Positions 41,375 through 51,700 of a stretch of DNA of 64,000 nt are shown piece by piece. The DNA is from Deltaproteobacteria bacterium Ga0077539 (lineage in GTDB: Bacteria > Myxococcota_A > Polyangia > Polyangiales > Ga0077539), in assembly GCA_001465015.1 (NCBI GenBank), contig LNEO01000249.1, positions 1 through 64,000 of the forward strand, in the 5' to 3' direction. The translations under genes and the position numbers were made by a program. The notes under the pieces were generated by a model. That model made no database searches, was not told the origin of the DNA, and saw nothing but the letters and a program-made list of their open reading frames with translations. The number at the start of each line of letters is the position of its first letter. The stretch's first letter is position 1.

Positions 41375-44242
41375 TTACGCAGAGCGTAGCGCGGTTGCGG
41401 GCGGCGCGTCGCTCGCGTCGTCGCTCGGGGAGAGCCTGAGCGCCTCGGACCAACGTCCGACGGGATCGCCGAGCGCTGCCCACGGATGCGGGCTATCTGC
41501 CAAGGGGCGAGGCCGCGGCGATCGCGCTGTGTCCGCGGGAAACACGCGATCCAGGTCGTCGGGGATCGCGTCGGCCTCTCGCAGCGACGCGAGGTAGTCG
41601 CTCGCGCGAAGGTGCTCGACCTGCAGGCAGAGCGCGCGGTCTGCGTCTTCGAGCGGCGTGAGGATCTCCTCGGAGAACGCCGAAGCGAGGAGCCATCGCG
41701 CGAGCCCCTCGAAGTCCCCGTCGGAGAGCGCTCGAGCGCGCCAGAGCTCTTCGCGGTCGCGGTCGGTCATGCGCGGGAGGATTCGTCGCTCGAACGCGTC
41801 GCGCACCATCGGGACGACGCGTTCGAGGGTCCGCGCGAGGTCCGAGCGCGAGAGTCGAATCTGCGACGCGGCCTCGATCGTCGTCACGGCGGCCAGCGCG
41901 GCCTGGCGCGGCTCGAGCTTGCGTCGCAGCGCCTCGAGGTGCGCCGCGGTGCGCTCGTCGACGAGCTTGCTCGCGCGCTCGGCCGCGTGACCCGCGGAGA
42001 ACGGACCGAGGACCTGCGAGCAGAACCGCTGTAGCTCGATTTGTGGTGACAAAATCAAGTATCTCGTTTGTTGCTCGAACGCCGAGAGCTCTTCTCGCTC
42101 GAGGCGCGCCATCATCACGAGGCACACGAGGGACGGCGGCGCCTGGTAGTAGTGCTCGGCGGCGAGTCCGGGGCCCTCGACGCGTCGAGCGAGGGTCGTG
42201 TCGTTGACGGGGACCCTGCCGAGCGGCGCGACGATGACGGCGCGAACCAGGTCGTCGTAGAGCGATCGGAGCGTCGCTCGCAGCGCTCCGGTCGTCGCCG
42301 AGAGCACGCCGAGCATCGGATGAACGACCGCGCCGAAGAGCAGCGACGCGACGCTCTGACCGATCCCTGCCACGGCGACGTCGCCGAGCAGATAGCTGGC
42401 GATCGGCAGCACCGCGCGACGTCGATCGGTGCTCGATCGGTCCACGAGCAGAACATCCAACGCCCATGCGAGCGCGCCCGCGACGGGCGCCCAGAGGATC
42501 GAGGTCGCGGTGAGCGCGAGGACCACCGCGGTGTTGAGCAGCGTGAGTACGGGCTGCGCGACGAGGACGATCGCGGTGCCCGCGGCGCCCTTCAGCAAGT
42601 AGTTGTAGAAGCGAGAGAACCAGCGAGAGATCGACTTTCCGACGAACCCGGTGTCCGGGCGCGCCTCGAACGCGCGCCGCGCTTCGCGTACGCCTCTCCA
42701 CAGCGATCGGAGCCGCGCGCGCAGGGTCGGGGTGCGCGCCCTTCGTCCTTCGCCGGCCACGACCTGACCGGTCTCTTGATCGACGGTCCAGCGTGAGACG
42801 AACGGGTCCTTCGCGAAGAGCGCGCGCAGGCCGAGCGGGCCGAGCGCGAGGTTTTCGACGAGCAGCCAGCGAAGACCGTTGTTCCACGCGACGATCGATC
42901 GGAGCGCGAGCTTCTCGAGACGCCATGCCGGTCGAGCGGTGGTGACGGTGAGCGGTCGATGACGCTCGAGGCTGTACGTCGGCGGCTCGCCTTCGAACAT
43001 CGGGTCGCGTCGTCGAACGACCCAGCGCGACCGGCGCCATATCGATGCTCGCTCGATGAAGGTCCTGGCGGGCGCCTTCTCTTGCTCGAGCTCTTTCGTG
43101 AGCGAAGGCGCCATCGTTCGCTCGAACTCGAGCCCACGGTCGAACAAGAACGCTTCTTGCGCGAGCCCTTCGTCGGCGAGCGCGCGGGACACGCGCGCCG
43201 CGAGCTCGCTGCTCTCCAGCGAGATCTCTTGCGCCGCTGCGCGGTGCGCTTCGCGCTCGAGCCACGCCGACACCATCGATCGGATCGGATGCCTCCGCGC
43301 GAGTTGTTCTCGCGCCGCTGCGATCGCGCCCTCGACGCGCGCGACCGATCGACCCTCTTCGCGAGCGATGATCTCTCGCGCACGGATTCGCTCGATGACC
43401 CTGCGTCCTAGCGCAGGAGAAATAGCTTCGATTCGCTCGTCTTCGAGCACGCTCGCGACGTAGCGGTCCTGCTCGTTTGCGCGCGGCGCCCGAGCGTGAA
43501 GAGCGTCCATGATCGGAAGCAGCCGCTCGAGCACCGCGGGTTCGAACAGGGCGAGGTCCAGAGAAAACCCGTCGGCGCGCAGCCAACGGTGCGTTTGTGC
43601 GACACGAACGAAATCCCTCGTGACGAAGCGTCGGCGCTCTCTCGCCAACGACGCGACGAGCTCGTCTGTCGAGAGCGCGGGCACCATTTCGCGAAGCCCC
43701 ACGAGCAGCCCGATCACCCCGCGAATCCCAGCGCGGGCGCGGCGCGCTCCTGCTCGGATGCTGGGCTCTTCGTCGCCGAAGAGGCGCTCGCGGCTCTGTT
43801 CGGTCCACTGGTCGATCGACCACGCGAGGGCGCGCCGCAGCGAGCGCCGAATGGCAGTGCGCCCGCGCTGAAGCAGCCCGTGAAGCGCCCAACGATGTCT
43901 CTGACCGGCCCAGTTGGCGCTCGCGAGAGAGAAGCTCGCGTCCTCGCGGACCTCCCTGAGCTGCTCTGCGGTGAGCTTTCGTAGCGCTCCATCGGGGCCG
44001 CGCGCGACGAGCTCGAGCTCGTCCGCGGTCGGAGCGCGAAAGAGCGCGCTCAACGGAAGCAGCGAGCGCCCTTCGTCGAACGCCGTCGGCGGCAGCTCGA
44101 TGTCGAACGAGCGGTAGGTCCAAAGGTCTCGCTCGATGAGCGACTGCAGCGCGAGCACCGCGTCGCGCCAGCGCGGGTCGATCTCCTGCAATTCGCGCGG
44201 AGAAATCACAACGCGTAGAGGCTCTCGGATCACTGCGAGCAA
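41375..44242 (-). CDS. Large membrane protein of unknown function, 955 residues
   Basis: The N-terminal 530 residues are charged and helical. Residues about 552-600 and 610-655 are strongly hydrophobic (GTAIVLVAQPVLTLLNTAVV; VASLLFGAVVHPMLGVLSAT) and probably cross the membrane several times. The C-terminal 300 residues are soluble and helical, ending in a Pro/Ser-rich tail. No enzyme motif is recognised. The clean long frame and codon use support a real gene. It lies 9 bp upstream of trmY, so the two are likely co-transcribed. Confidence 0.75.
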   Translation of the reverse strand: MLAVIREPLRVVISPRELQEIDPRWRDAVLALQSLIERDLWTYRSFDIELPPTAFDEGRSLLPLSALFRAPTADELELVARGPDGALRKLTAEQLREVREDASFSLASANWAGQRHRWALHGLLQRGRTAIRRSLRRALAWSIDQWTEQSRERLFGDEEPSIRAGARRARAGIRGVIGLLVGLREMVPALSTDELVASLARERRRFVTRDFVRVAQTHRWLRADGFSLDLALFEPAVLERLLPIMDALHARAPRANEQDRYVASVLEDERIEAISPALGRRVIERIRAREIIAREEGRSVARVEGAIAAAREQLARRHPIRSMVSAWLEREAHRAAAQEISLESSELAARVSRALADEGLAQEAFLFDRGLEFERTMAPSLTKELEQEKAPARTFIERASIWRRSRWVVRRRDPMFEGEPPTYSLERHRPLTVTTARPAWRLEKLALRSIVAWNNGLRWLLVENLALGPLGLRALFAKDPFVSRWTVDQETGQVVAGEGRRARTPTLRARLRSLWRGVREARRAFEARPDTGFVGKSISRWFSRFYNYLLKGAAGTAIVLVAQPVLTLLNTAVVLALTATSILWAPVAGALAWALDVLLVDRSSTDRRRAVLPIASYLLGDVAVAGIGQSVASLLFGAVVHPMLGVLSATTGALRATLRSLYDDLVRAVIVAPLGRVPVNDTTLARRVEGPGLAAEHYYQAPPSLVCLVMMARLEREELSAFEQQTRYLILSPQIELQRFCSQVLGPFSAGHAAERASKLVDERTAAHLEALRRKLEPRQAALAAVTTIEAASQIRLSRSDLARTLERVVPMVRDAFERRILPRMTDRDREELWRARALSDGDFEGLARWLLASAFSEEILTPLEDADRALCLQVEHLRASDYLASLREADAIPDDLDRVFPADTARSPRPRPLADSPHPWAALGDPVGRWSEALRLSPSDDASDAPPATALRSA

Positions 44243-44329
44243 CGTTGCACTCGCGTCGGCGCGTCGCCAGCGCCGTGATCGTCCTGTTGCACGCTGGTGG
44301 GAGCGCCGCGACCGGACCGAGCGCGGCGG

Positions 44330-44959
44330 TCAGTCCCTCATGCGGTCGATTCGGTAGACGCTGGTGAGCGCATAGTCTCGGAACCGGCCGGGCACCTCGC
44401 GGCGCTCTCCCGGATAGCTGACGGTCAGCGCGACCGAGGCCGCACGATCGATCCACGCGATGAAAATGGCGCTGTGCGTCACACCCCCATACGAGTGGTT
44501 GATGAAGTGCACCCAGTCGCCCGGCACGAGCTGCTCGCCGCTCGCGTAGCGGCCTCGACGATCACCGCTGTACACCGTGGTCTGCCGTCCGCCCGCGCGG
44601 CGGTAGACAGCGTTGAGCCAGGTGAAGCACGTCCCGCGGATGACGACGCTGTCATCGATCAACGCTCGCGCGGTCGCGAGCACTCGCCGCGCTCCGCCCG
44701 ACGCTTGTTGCTCGGCTTGCAGAAGCAAATCGCGCTCGCTCGGCGGGGCTGGCGGGCGGACCGTCGGGGCGAGGCTCGTCGGTGAGATCCGCCTGGCTGC
44801 CATCGGCTCGACGCGCGCCGTCGAGCGAGGGGCGTCGAGGCTGTTCGATGGACCCTGGCCATAGAAAGACCGCGTAGAACGCGCGTCCATCGCGCCCGCA
44901 CAGTGCGTGCTAGAGAGCGCGAAAATCAGCGCGAGGTGTCGATGACGACCGGGAAGCAC
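44330..44959 (-). CDS. Secreted Cys-peptidase-like protein (NlpC/P60- or CHAP-like)
   Basis: 209 residues. The N-terminus has a short hydrophobic stretch ending in SSTHCAG (Cys20), which could be a signal or degenerate lipobox. The C-terminal half has a Cys111 in RGTCFTWLNAVYRRAGG, GDWVHF and His162 in GVTHSAIFIAWID, the Cys/His arrangement of NlpC/P60- or CHAP-type hydrolases that cut peptidoglycan peptides. Similarity is weak, so the enzyme activity is inferred. It is divergent from the acyltransferase at 45001. Confidence 0.6.
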   Translation of the reverse strand: MLPGRHRHLALIFALSSTHCAGAMDARSTRSFYGQGPSNSLDAPRSTARVEPMAARRISPTSLAPTVRPPAPPSERDLLLQAEQQASGGARRVLATARALIDDSVVIRGTCFTWLNAVYRRAGGRQTTVYSGDRRGRYASGEQLVPGDWVHFINHSYGGVTHSAIFIAWIDRAASVALTVSYPGERREVPGRFRDYALTSVYRIDRMRD

Positions 44960-45000
44960 GATGATCTCTACGCTCGCGTGGGGCGCGATCTACCTTCACG

Positions 45001-45927
45001 GTGTGTCCGCCGCGGACGGAGCGCCGACGCCTGGAGGAGGCGTTCGAGCGACGAATCGCGCGGGGCTCGGGTACGCTCTCCGCGAAAATCCTGATGACCA
45101 CCATGGCGCGCGCGATTGGACGGCTGCTCATCCCAGAGGCAGAGAAGAGCCGCCTCGAGGGTGGGGACTTCGTCGACGCAGGACACGGTTTCGACGTGTT
45201 CGGCGCGAGCCCTGGGTGGATCGCCGGCGCCGAGCGCGTCCTCGCTCCGCTCTACAAACACTATTTTCGCGTCGAGAGCGTCGGCGTCGAGAACATTCCT
45301 CGCGAGGGCTCGGCGCTGCTCGTCGCCAACCACGGCGGAACGCTTCCGCTCGACGGCATGATGATCGTGCTGGACGTCCTCGCGAAGACCGATCCGCCAA
45401 GGTTGCCTCGGGCGGTGCTCGATCACTTCGTGCCCTCCATGCCGGTGATCGGCCCGATCTTCTCGCGGCTCGGCGCGGTGACGGGCACACGCAACAACGT
45501 CAAGCGGCTGATCGAGCAGGGGGCGGTGATCATCGTGTTTCCAGAGGGCGTCGAGGGCATCGGAAAGCCCTTCTCCAAGCGCTATCAACTGCAGACCTGG
45601 CGCGTCGGGCACGTCGAGCTGGCGCTGCGCTATCGAACGCCGGTCGTTCCTGTCGCTGTCGTCGGGGCCGAAGAGCAATGGCCACAAATCGCGCGGCTTC
45701 CTGTGCGTGCGTTTGGCATCCCGTACCTGCCAATCACCGCCACGCCGCTTCCGTTGCCGGTGAAGTACCACCTTCGCTACGGAGCGCCCATCGCGCTGCA
45801 CGAGCAGTACAGCCCCGCGAGCGCTGATGATCCTGCGGTGCTTCAGCGCGCCGCGCAGCAGGTGAAGGAGGCCGTCGCGTCGCTCCTCGTCGAGTCGCTC
45901 TCTCAGCGCGAGGGAGTGTTTCGATGA
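45001..45927 (+). CDS. 1-acyl-glycerol-3-phosphate acyltransferase-like protein
   Basis: 308 residues from GTG 45001, or about 277 from ATG 45094; no clear ribosome site decides. It has the acceptor motif NHGGTLPLD (NHx5D spacing, slightly unlike the usual NHx4D), the FSRLGAVTGTRNN segment and VFPEGVEGIGKPF, all typical of PlsC-like acyltransferases. The ATGA overlap at its end couples it to the SDR-like gene, a pairing suggesting lipid or sterol-type modification. Confidence 0.83.
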   Translation: MCPPRTERRRLEEAFERRIARGSGTLSAKILMTTMARAIGRLLIPEAEKSRLEGGDFVDAGHGFDVFGASPGWIAGAERVLAPLYKHYFRVESVGVENIPREGSALLVANHGGTLPLDGMMIVLDVLAKTDPPRLPRAVLDHFVPSMPVIGPIFSRLGAVTGTRNNVKRLIEQGAVIIVFPEGVEGIGKPFSKRYQLQTWRVGHVELALRYRTPVVPVAVVGAEEQWPQIARLPVRAFGIPYLPITATPLPLPVKYHLRYGAPIALHEQYSPASADDPAVLQRAAQQVKEAVASLLVESLSQREGVFR

Positions 45928-46907
45928 GCTCGATCGACGAGGCGCCCCTTCGCGTGCTCGTGACCGGCGCCAGCACGCCGCTCGGCCGCTCGCTTTTGTC
46001 GCGACTGCTTCGATTGCCTCGCGTCGAAGCCGTGCTCTGCGCCACGGCCCCTGGCGAAGACTTCGTCAGCGCGTTTCGCAGCGACCCGCGGGTGAGCGTG
46101 ACCCGCTGCGATCTTCGTCGCGAGCGAGACCTTCGCTCGATGCTCTTCGGTCCGGCTCGCGCACAACAAATCAACGCGATCGTCGACGGCGCGAGGCACC
46201 GCTCGATCGACGCCGAGGGGCCTCGCGTGCGCGCGCTCAACGTGGAGGCCACCCGCGAGCTCTTGCACCTGTGCGAGCGCCACGAGACGATTCGACACTA
46301 CTTGCTCGTGAGCTCCTCCGCGGTGTACCGCGCCGACGGCTCGAGCGCGGACGTCGTCGACGAAGAGCACCCGCTCGATTTTCGCCCGAACGCGCCGCAG
46401 TGGCGACGCGATCGCGTCGAGGTCGATGTCAGCGCGTGCGTCCGCATGGGGATGACCCCGCTGCGAATCACGGTGCTTCGCCTGGCCGAGCTCTTCGCAG
46501 AGGACGCGGGCAGTCAGCTCTGGGACTACCTTCGCACGCGGGTGTGCCTTCGCCCGCTCGGCTTCGACCCGATGCTCGAGCTCTTGACGGTCGAGGACGG
46601 GGCGAGGGCGATCGCGCTCGCGCTCGCGTCGAGCGCGCAAGGGATCTTCAACGTGGGCGGGCGCGACGTGCTTCCCTTGTCGAGGCTCATCGAGCGGGCA
46701 GGCCGCGACGAGATCGCCCTGCCGGGACCGATGCTCGCGCCGTTGTACGCGCTGCGGCGACGCGTCACGCGCCTCTCGTTTCGCTACGACGTCAACCGAG
46801 AGCGGCTGCACAACAACTGCGTGCTCGACGGGCGTCGGGCGCTGCGAGAGCTCGGCTACGAGCCGCTCGAACGCGTCGATTTCGGCGCGGTCGCGCTGCC
46901 GATTTGA
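45924..46907 (+). CDS. NAD-dependent epimerase/dehydratase-like (extended SDR) protein
   Basis: 327 residues, start overlapping the acyltransferase stop. It has the Rossmann motif VLVTGASTPLGRSLL (GxxGxxG-type) and VSSSAVY (Ser near 132), but where extended SDRs have YxxxK the sequence is WRRDR (Trp160, Arg164). The catalytic Tyr and Lys therefore look absent, so it may bind NAD(P) or lipid without normal redox catalysis. Confidence 0.8.
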   Translation: MSSIDEAPLRVLVTGASTPLGRSLLSRLLRLPRVEAVLCATAPGEDFVSAFRSDPRVSVTRCDLRRERDLRSMLFGPARAQQINAIVDGARHRSIDAEGPRVRALNVEATRELLHLCERHETIRHYLLVSSSAVYRADGSSADVVDEEHPLDFRPNAPQWRRDRVEVDVSACVRMGMTPLRITVLRLAELFAEDAGSQLWDYLRTRVCLRPLGFDPMLELLTVEDGARAIALALASSAQGIFNVGGRDVLPLSRLIERAGRDEIALPGPMLAPLYALRRRVTRLSFRYDVNRERLHNNCVLDGRRALRELGYEPLERVDFGAVALPI

Positions 46908-46962
46908 GCAGGCTCGTCGCTTCGAGATCGATGGTCGGCGCGGTATAGGTTGACCCTCTACG

Positions 46963-48546
46963 ATGAAGACTCCCCGCCGCGTCGCGCTCACGAGCGCGCT
47001 CCTCGCCCTTGCCTGCTGCACCTCGCCTCCGAGCGTCGCCTCGGACAGCGGAGCGGACGTCGTCGTGGATCGCACGGAGCCCGAAGACGTTCGAGACGAG
47101 CCAGCGCTCGATGCGACGGCGGATGTCGGGCCCCCGGCCCGCTACGCGATGCCAGCTTGCGCGCAGAGCGCGGGTCCCTTCGCGCCGCTCTCGACGCGCT
47201 GTCAACACCTGGTCGATCAACAGGGGCGGGTCGTCGTGCTGCGCGGCATCAACGCACGAGTCGAAGGGGTCTTCGACGTGACCTTCTCCGATGGGCGCAC
47301 GGCGTTGCAGCCCATCCCCGCGTTCGAGGCGTCGGACGCGACGCGGATGCGGCAGCTCGGGTTCAACTTCTTGCGGCTGCCCATCAACTGGAGCGGAATC
47401 GAGCCGACCAACACGACGCCTCCAACGTACGACAGCGCGTATCTGTCCAGAGTCGAGGCGGCGGTCGCGCTCGCGCGCGCCGCAGGGCTGCTGGTGCTCA
47501 TCGATTTTCACCAAGATGCCTACAGCAAGGAGATCGGCGAGGACGGCGCGCCGCTTTGGGCGATCAGACCGGCGCCCGAGATGCTTCTACAAGGGCCCCT
47601 CACGGCGGCGGAGCTCGCGCGGCGCCGCACCGCAGGACAGACGATTCGCGCTTTCGAGACCTTCTTCGGACCGTCCGCGGACGGCGCTCAGCTCCGCGCC
47701 CGCTTTGCGCAGATGGCCGCGGAGGTCGCGCGGCGGTTTCGAGACGACTCCAGCGTGATCGGCTACGAGCTCTTCAACGAGCCGATCGCGGACGACGCGC
47801 AGTGCCTCGCGCTGCACGCCGAGGTCGGCGCGGCCATTCGCTCCGTCGATCCTCGGAAGCTGCTGGTCTTCGAACCGCCGGCGATTCGTAACTTTCTCGA
47901 TCGGGCGTCGCTGGCGACGGCGCCGTTTCCGCTCGCGGGCGGCGTATACGCGCCGCACATCTACACGCTGGTGTTCTCGGGGACCGACGCGCAGCGGCAG
48001 AGCTTCACGGTGGACACGCTGCGCGGGTCCCACGCCAATGCGGCGCGCGAGGCGCGCTCGTGGGGCACTCCGATGATCGTGACCGAGTGGGGCTACGACC
48101 CGAACGGCGTTCGCATGGAGGACTACGTCGCCGCGCAGTCGGACCTGCACGACGAGTACGGCGCGAGCGCGGCGCTCTGGCTGTGGAAGGAGCGCTCTCA
48201 GGGCGCATGGGGCCTGTTCGACTACGACGAAGCCAATCGTCGATGGACCGAGCGGCCGACGTACCGAAGGGCGCTCGCGCGGGTGTACCCCGAGGCCATC
48301 GCGGGTTGGCCGCGGACGTGGCGCTTCGATCGTCGAGCGCGTCGATTCGAGCTCGAGTACGAGGGCAGCGCCGCGGTTACGGCGCCCAGCGTGCTGTTCG
48401 TCCCGGCCGCAGAAGACTTCGTCGCGACGTTCGCCGTGACGTGCGACGGGTCGGCCGTGATGGTCACGCGCAACAACGAGACTGGCCGCGTTCAGGTCCC
48501 GTGCAACGGACCGGGCATGCACCGGATCGAGCTGGTCGCGCGCTGA
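46963..48546 (+). CDS. Endoglycoceramidase-like GH5 lipoprotein
   Basis: 527 residues. A lipoprotein signal ends in LALACC (about Cys18). The GH5 barrel (about 75-440) has LRGINARVEG, FNFLRLPINW, the endoglycoceramidase-type LIDFHQDAYS...GDGAPLW region, the acid/base Glu273 in GYELFNEP and the nucleophile Glu375 in IVTEWGYDP. A C-terminal beta domain (about 445-527) follows, as in endoglycoceramidases, which cleave the glycan from glycosphingolipids. The substrate is inferred. A perfect hairpin follows the stop. Confidence 0.87.
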   Translation: MKTPRRVALTSALLALACCTSPPSVASDSGADVVVDRTEPEDVRDEPALDATADVGPPARYAMPACAQSAGPFAPLSTRCQHLVDQQGRVVVLRGINARVEGVFDVTFSDGRTALQPIPAFEASDATRMRQLGFNFLRLPINWSGIEPTNTTPPTYDSAYLSRVEAAVALARAAGLLVLIDFHQDAYSKEIGEDGAPLWAIRPAPEMLLQGPLTAAELARRRTAGQTIRAFETFFGPSADGAQLRARFAQMAAEVARRFRDDSSVIGYELFNEPIADDAQCLALHAEVGAAIRSVDPRKLLVFEPPAIRNFLDRASLATAPFPLAGGVYAPHIYTLVFSGTDAQRQSFTVDTLRGSHANAAREARSWGTPMIVTEWGYDPNGVRMEDYVAAQSDLHDEYGASAALWLWKERSQGAWGLFDYDEANRRWTERPTYRRALARVYPEAIAGWPRTWRFDRRARRFELEYEGSAAVTAPSVLFVPAAEDFVATFAVTCDGSAVMVTRNNETGRVQVPCNGPGMHRIELVAR

Positions 48547-48562
48547 GGAGCCGCTTCGGGCA

Positions 48563-48603
48563 CCCGTGGGCGAAGCGCGAATTGCGCTTCGCAGACCGAC
48601 GGG
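48563..48603 (+). terminator. Hairpin after the GH5 gene, possible member of the hairpin family
   Basis: An inner perfect 9-bp stem GCGAAGCGC/GCGCTTCGC with a 5-base loop, and an outer CCCGT/ACGGG. It starts 16 bp after the stop. The arms CGTGGGCGAAGCGC and GCGCTTC...CC...ACGGG resemble those of the element at 18711-18810 with matching changes (A/T pair to G/C). It may be a short relative of that family, or simply a terminator. Confidence 0.55.
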
Positions 48604-48740
48604 CGTCCGCGAGATCGCTGAGGCGATCGGTCGCGATTCGACGCGGAGAATGAAGGTAGAGTCGCGCCGCGGCACCCATCGGTGGCGCGCGAATCTCGCG
48701 TGTCAACACCACTATTCAACTGCAGAAGGACTCGCAAGGC

Positions 48741-51700
48741 ATGAGAGCGTTCGCGCGCTGGACCTCTGCCCTGGCGCTCTCGGTCGCAACGTTGGCGACC
48801 ACGAGCGCTTCGGCTCACCCGATCACCGTCGATGGATCTTCCTCCGAGTGGCTCGCCCGTGAAGCGGCGCAGAGCAACCAGGGGCTCATCGCCCGCGGGG
48901 CGTCAGGCTTCGGAAGCTACGTGTGGCGCGACTCGGCCGCGGACACTCGCACCGACCTGTCGTCGCCCGAGACGATCGCGGACCTGACGTACGTGCGGGT
49001 CACGAGCAGCAGCGCGGGGCTCTCGTTTCACCTCACGCTCAACGCGGCAAACGCGAACACCGTGAGCAATCCGGTGCAGATCCAGGTCGCGATCGACACC
49101 GATCGAGTGTCGGGCAGCGGGCAAAACTTCCTGGCAGGCTTCGCGGACACGCAGGTGCCAGACAGCGCCCGGTGGGAGCGCCTCGTGCAAACGCAGTTCA
49201 CCAGCGGCGCGACAGCCCGCGTGTGGAACGACGCGTTCACCGTAGTCAACCCGAGCGTGACGGTCGGTGTGCAGTCGACCGCGACCGCGACGGGCGTGGA
49301 GATGACCGTTCCCTGGGCTTCGCTCGGGCTCTCGGGGCCTCCATCGACGCCGCTTCGCTTCACGTTCGCGACCTTTCGCGAGCTGCCCGGCGGCAACACC
49401 GTGAACCTCGGCGACGGGTCCGTTCCCAACGCGCTCGACGTCGTGTCGGACTACGGAACGCCTCGGACGAGCGTCGGCGCGGCGCTCAACACGTTCACCG
49501 AGTTCTCTTCAGCCGGCGATCAGCGCGTCGACTACAACGTCGATCTCTACTTCAATCAGAGCACGGGCGACGTGTATGCGCCGTTGCTGATCACCCGGTA
49601 CATCTCCAACGCCTCCAACGATGCTGCGGGCGGAGGCGAGTGGATCGCCGTTCGCAACGTGACGCCCGCGTCGCTCCCGCTGACGGGCTTTCGGTTGGGC
49701 GACGAAGAGACCCCTGACGGCGCTGGCGAGGGGATCGGAGCCCTCCCTGCGGTCTCGCTCGCCGCGGGAGCGACGTTCATCGCTGCGGAGAGCGGCGCAA
49801 ACTACCTCGCGCGCTTCGGTGAGCGCCCGGACGCAGAGTGGAACGCGACCGACCCGATGGTCCCCGACCTCGTCGCGTACACAACGTGGACGAGCTCTTC
49901 GCTCTCGTCGCTCGCGCTCGCGAACGGCGGCGACGAGCTCCTCGTGATCGATCGATCGCACACGATCGTCGACGTCGGCGTGTACGGCAGCGCTGGGTAC
50001 GCGGGCGTCGTTCCGATGACTGCTCCAGCGGCGAACGCCGTCGCGCTTCGCAACACGACCACGTTCGCGGACACCGACGACTGCTCGGTGGATTTCACGA
50101 CGACCACCTCGCTCTGCGCCGACGATGCAGCCTGCGGTCTCTGCGGGACGTGTTCGCTCAACACCTGTACGGCGCGCGCTGCGGGCACAACATGCAGAGT
50201 GAGCGCAGGAACCTGCGACGTCGCAGAGACGTGTGACGGAACCTCCATCGCATGTCCCGCGGACGGCTTCGCTCTGTCCACCACATCGTGCCGCGCCAGC
50301 GCAGGCTCATGCGACGTCGCCGAAACGTGCACTGGATCGAGCGCGGCGTGTCCCGCGGACTCGTTTATCACGGGTGGAACTGTCTGCCGCGCCGCAACGG
50401 GAGCGTGCGACGCCGCCGAAACGTGCACTGGATCGAGCGCAACTTGTCCCACGGATCAGGTCGCGCCGATGATCACCGTTTGCCGCGCGAGCGCGGGCGC
50501 GTGCGACACCGCCGAGACGTGCGACGGAATCACCACCGCGTGCCCAGCAGACGCCAAGGCCATGTCGGCCACCGTTTGCCGCTCGAGCGGTGGCGCATGC
50601 GATGTCGCCGAAACGTGCGACGGAACATCGGACACATGCCCCGCGGACACGCTGCGCCCGAGCACGACGGTGTGCCGAGCCAGCACCGGAGTCTGCGACG
50701 CCACAGAGACGTGCGACGGATCGACCGCCGCGTGCCCCGCCGATCGCGTCGCTCCGAGCACCACTGTGTGTAGGTCGAGCGCTGGCGTATGCGACGTCGC
50801 CGAAACGTGCGACGGCAGCACCGCGATGTGTCCTGCCGATCGCGTCGCTCCGACAACGACGGTGTGCCGAGCCGGCGCCGGCGTATGCGACGTCGCCGAA
50901 ACGTGCGACGGAACATCGAGCGCGTGCCCTGCCGATCGCGTCGCTCCGAACACCACTGTGTGTCGGTCGAGCGCGGGTCCGTGCGACGTCAGCGAGAGCT
51001 GCGACGGAGTCGCCACGGCGTGCCCTGCCAACTCGTTCGCGACCGTTGGAACGTCCTGCGCCGACAGCGATCGATGCAACGGCGACGAGCTGTGCAACGG
51101 CTCGGGGACGTGCGTCGCAGGCAGCCCTGTGCTGTGCCCACCCGCGCCGAGCGCGTGCACGCTCAACACGTGCAACAGCAGCAGCGGCGCGTGCGTCGTG
51201 TCCAACGCGATGATGGGCGCGTCGTGCAGCGACGGCGTGTTCTGCAACGGCGAAGAGACCTGCAACGGCTCGGGGACGTGCCTCTCGGGAACAACGCCCT
51301 CCGACGCCGGCTCAGTTTGCGACGACGGCGGCAGCGACGCCGGAGACGCATCGGACGCAGAGACCGACAGCGGCGTGGACACCGGCGCCTCGGACGCCGC
51401 TGCGGACGCGAGCACTCCAGACGCGGACGACGCTGCGGACGGAGCGGACGCGACCGACGACGCCATGGTGTCCGACGCGAGCGCGGATGGTGCGTCGACC
51501 GAGGATGCGATGTCCGACGGGTCGATCCCGACGGACACGAGCGTCGAGGACACGAACGCGACCGACACCGGCGTCGCGCCGATCGACGTCGCGGTGGACG
51601 GACGCGACGCGCGCGCGCCCGATGGAGCGAGCGATGTCGTGATCGACGGTCCAGGCGCCGAGCGCGATCCGCCTTCGGGCGGAGGATGCTCGTGCCGCAC

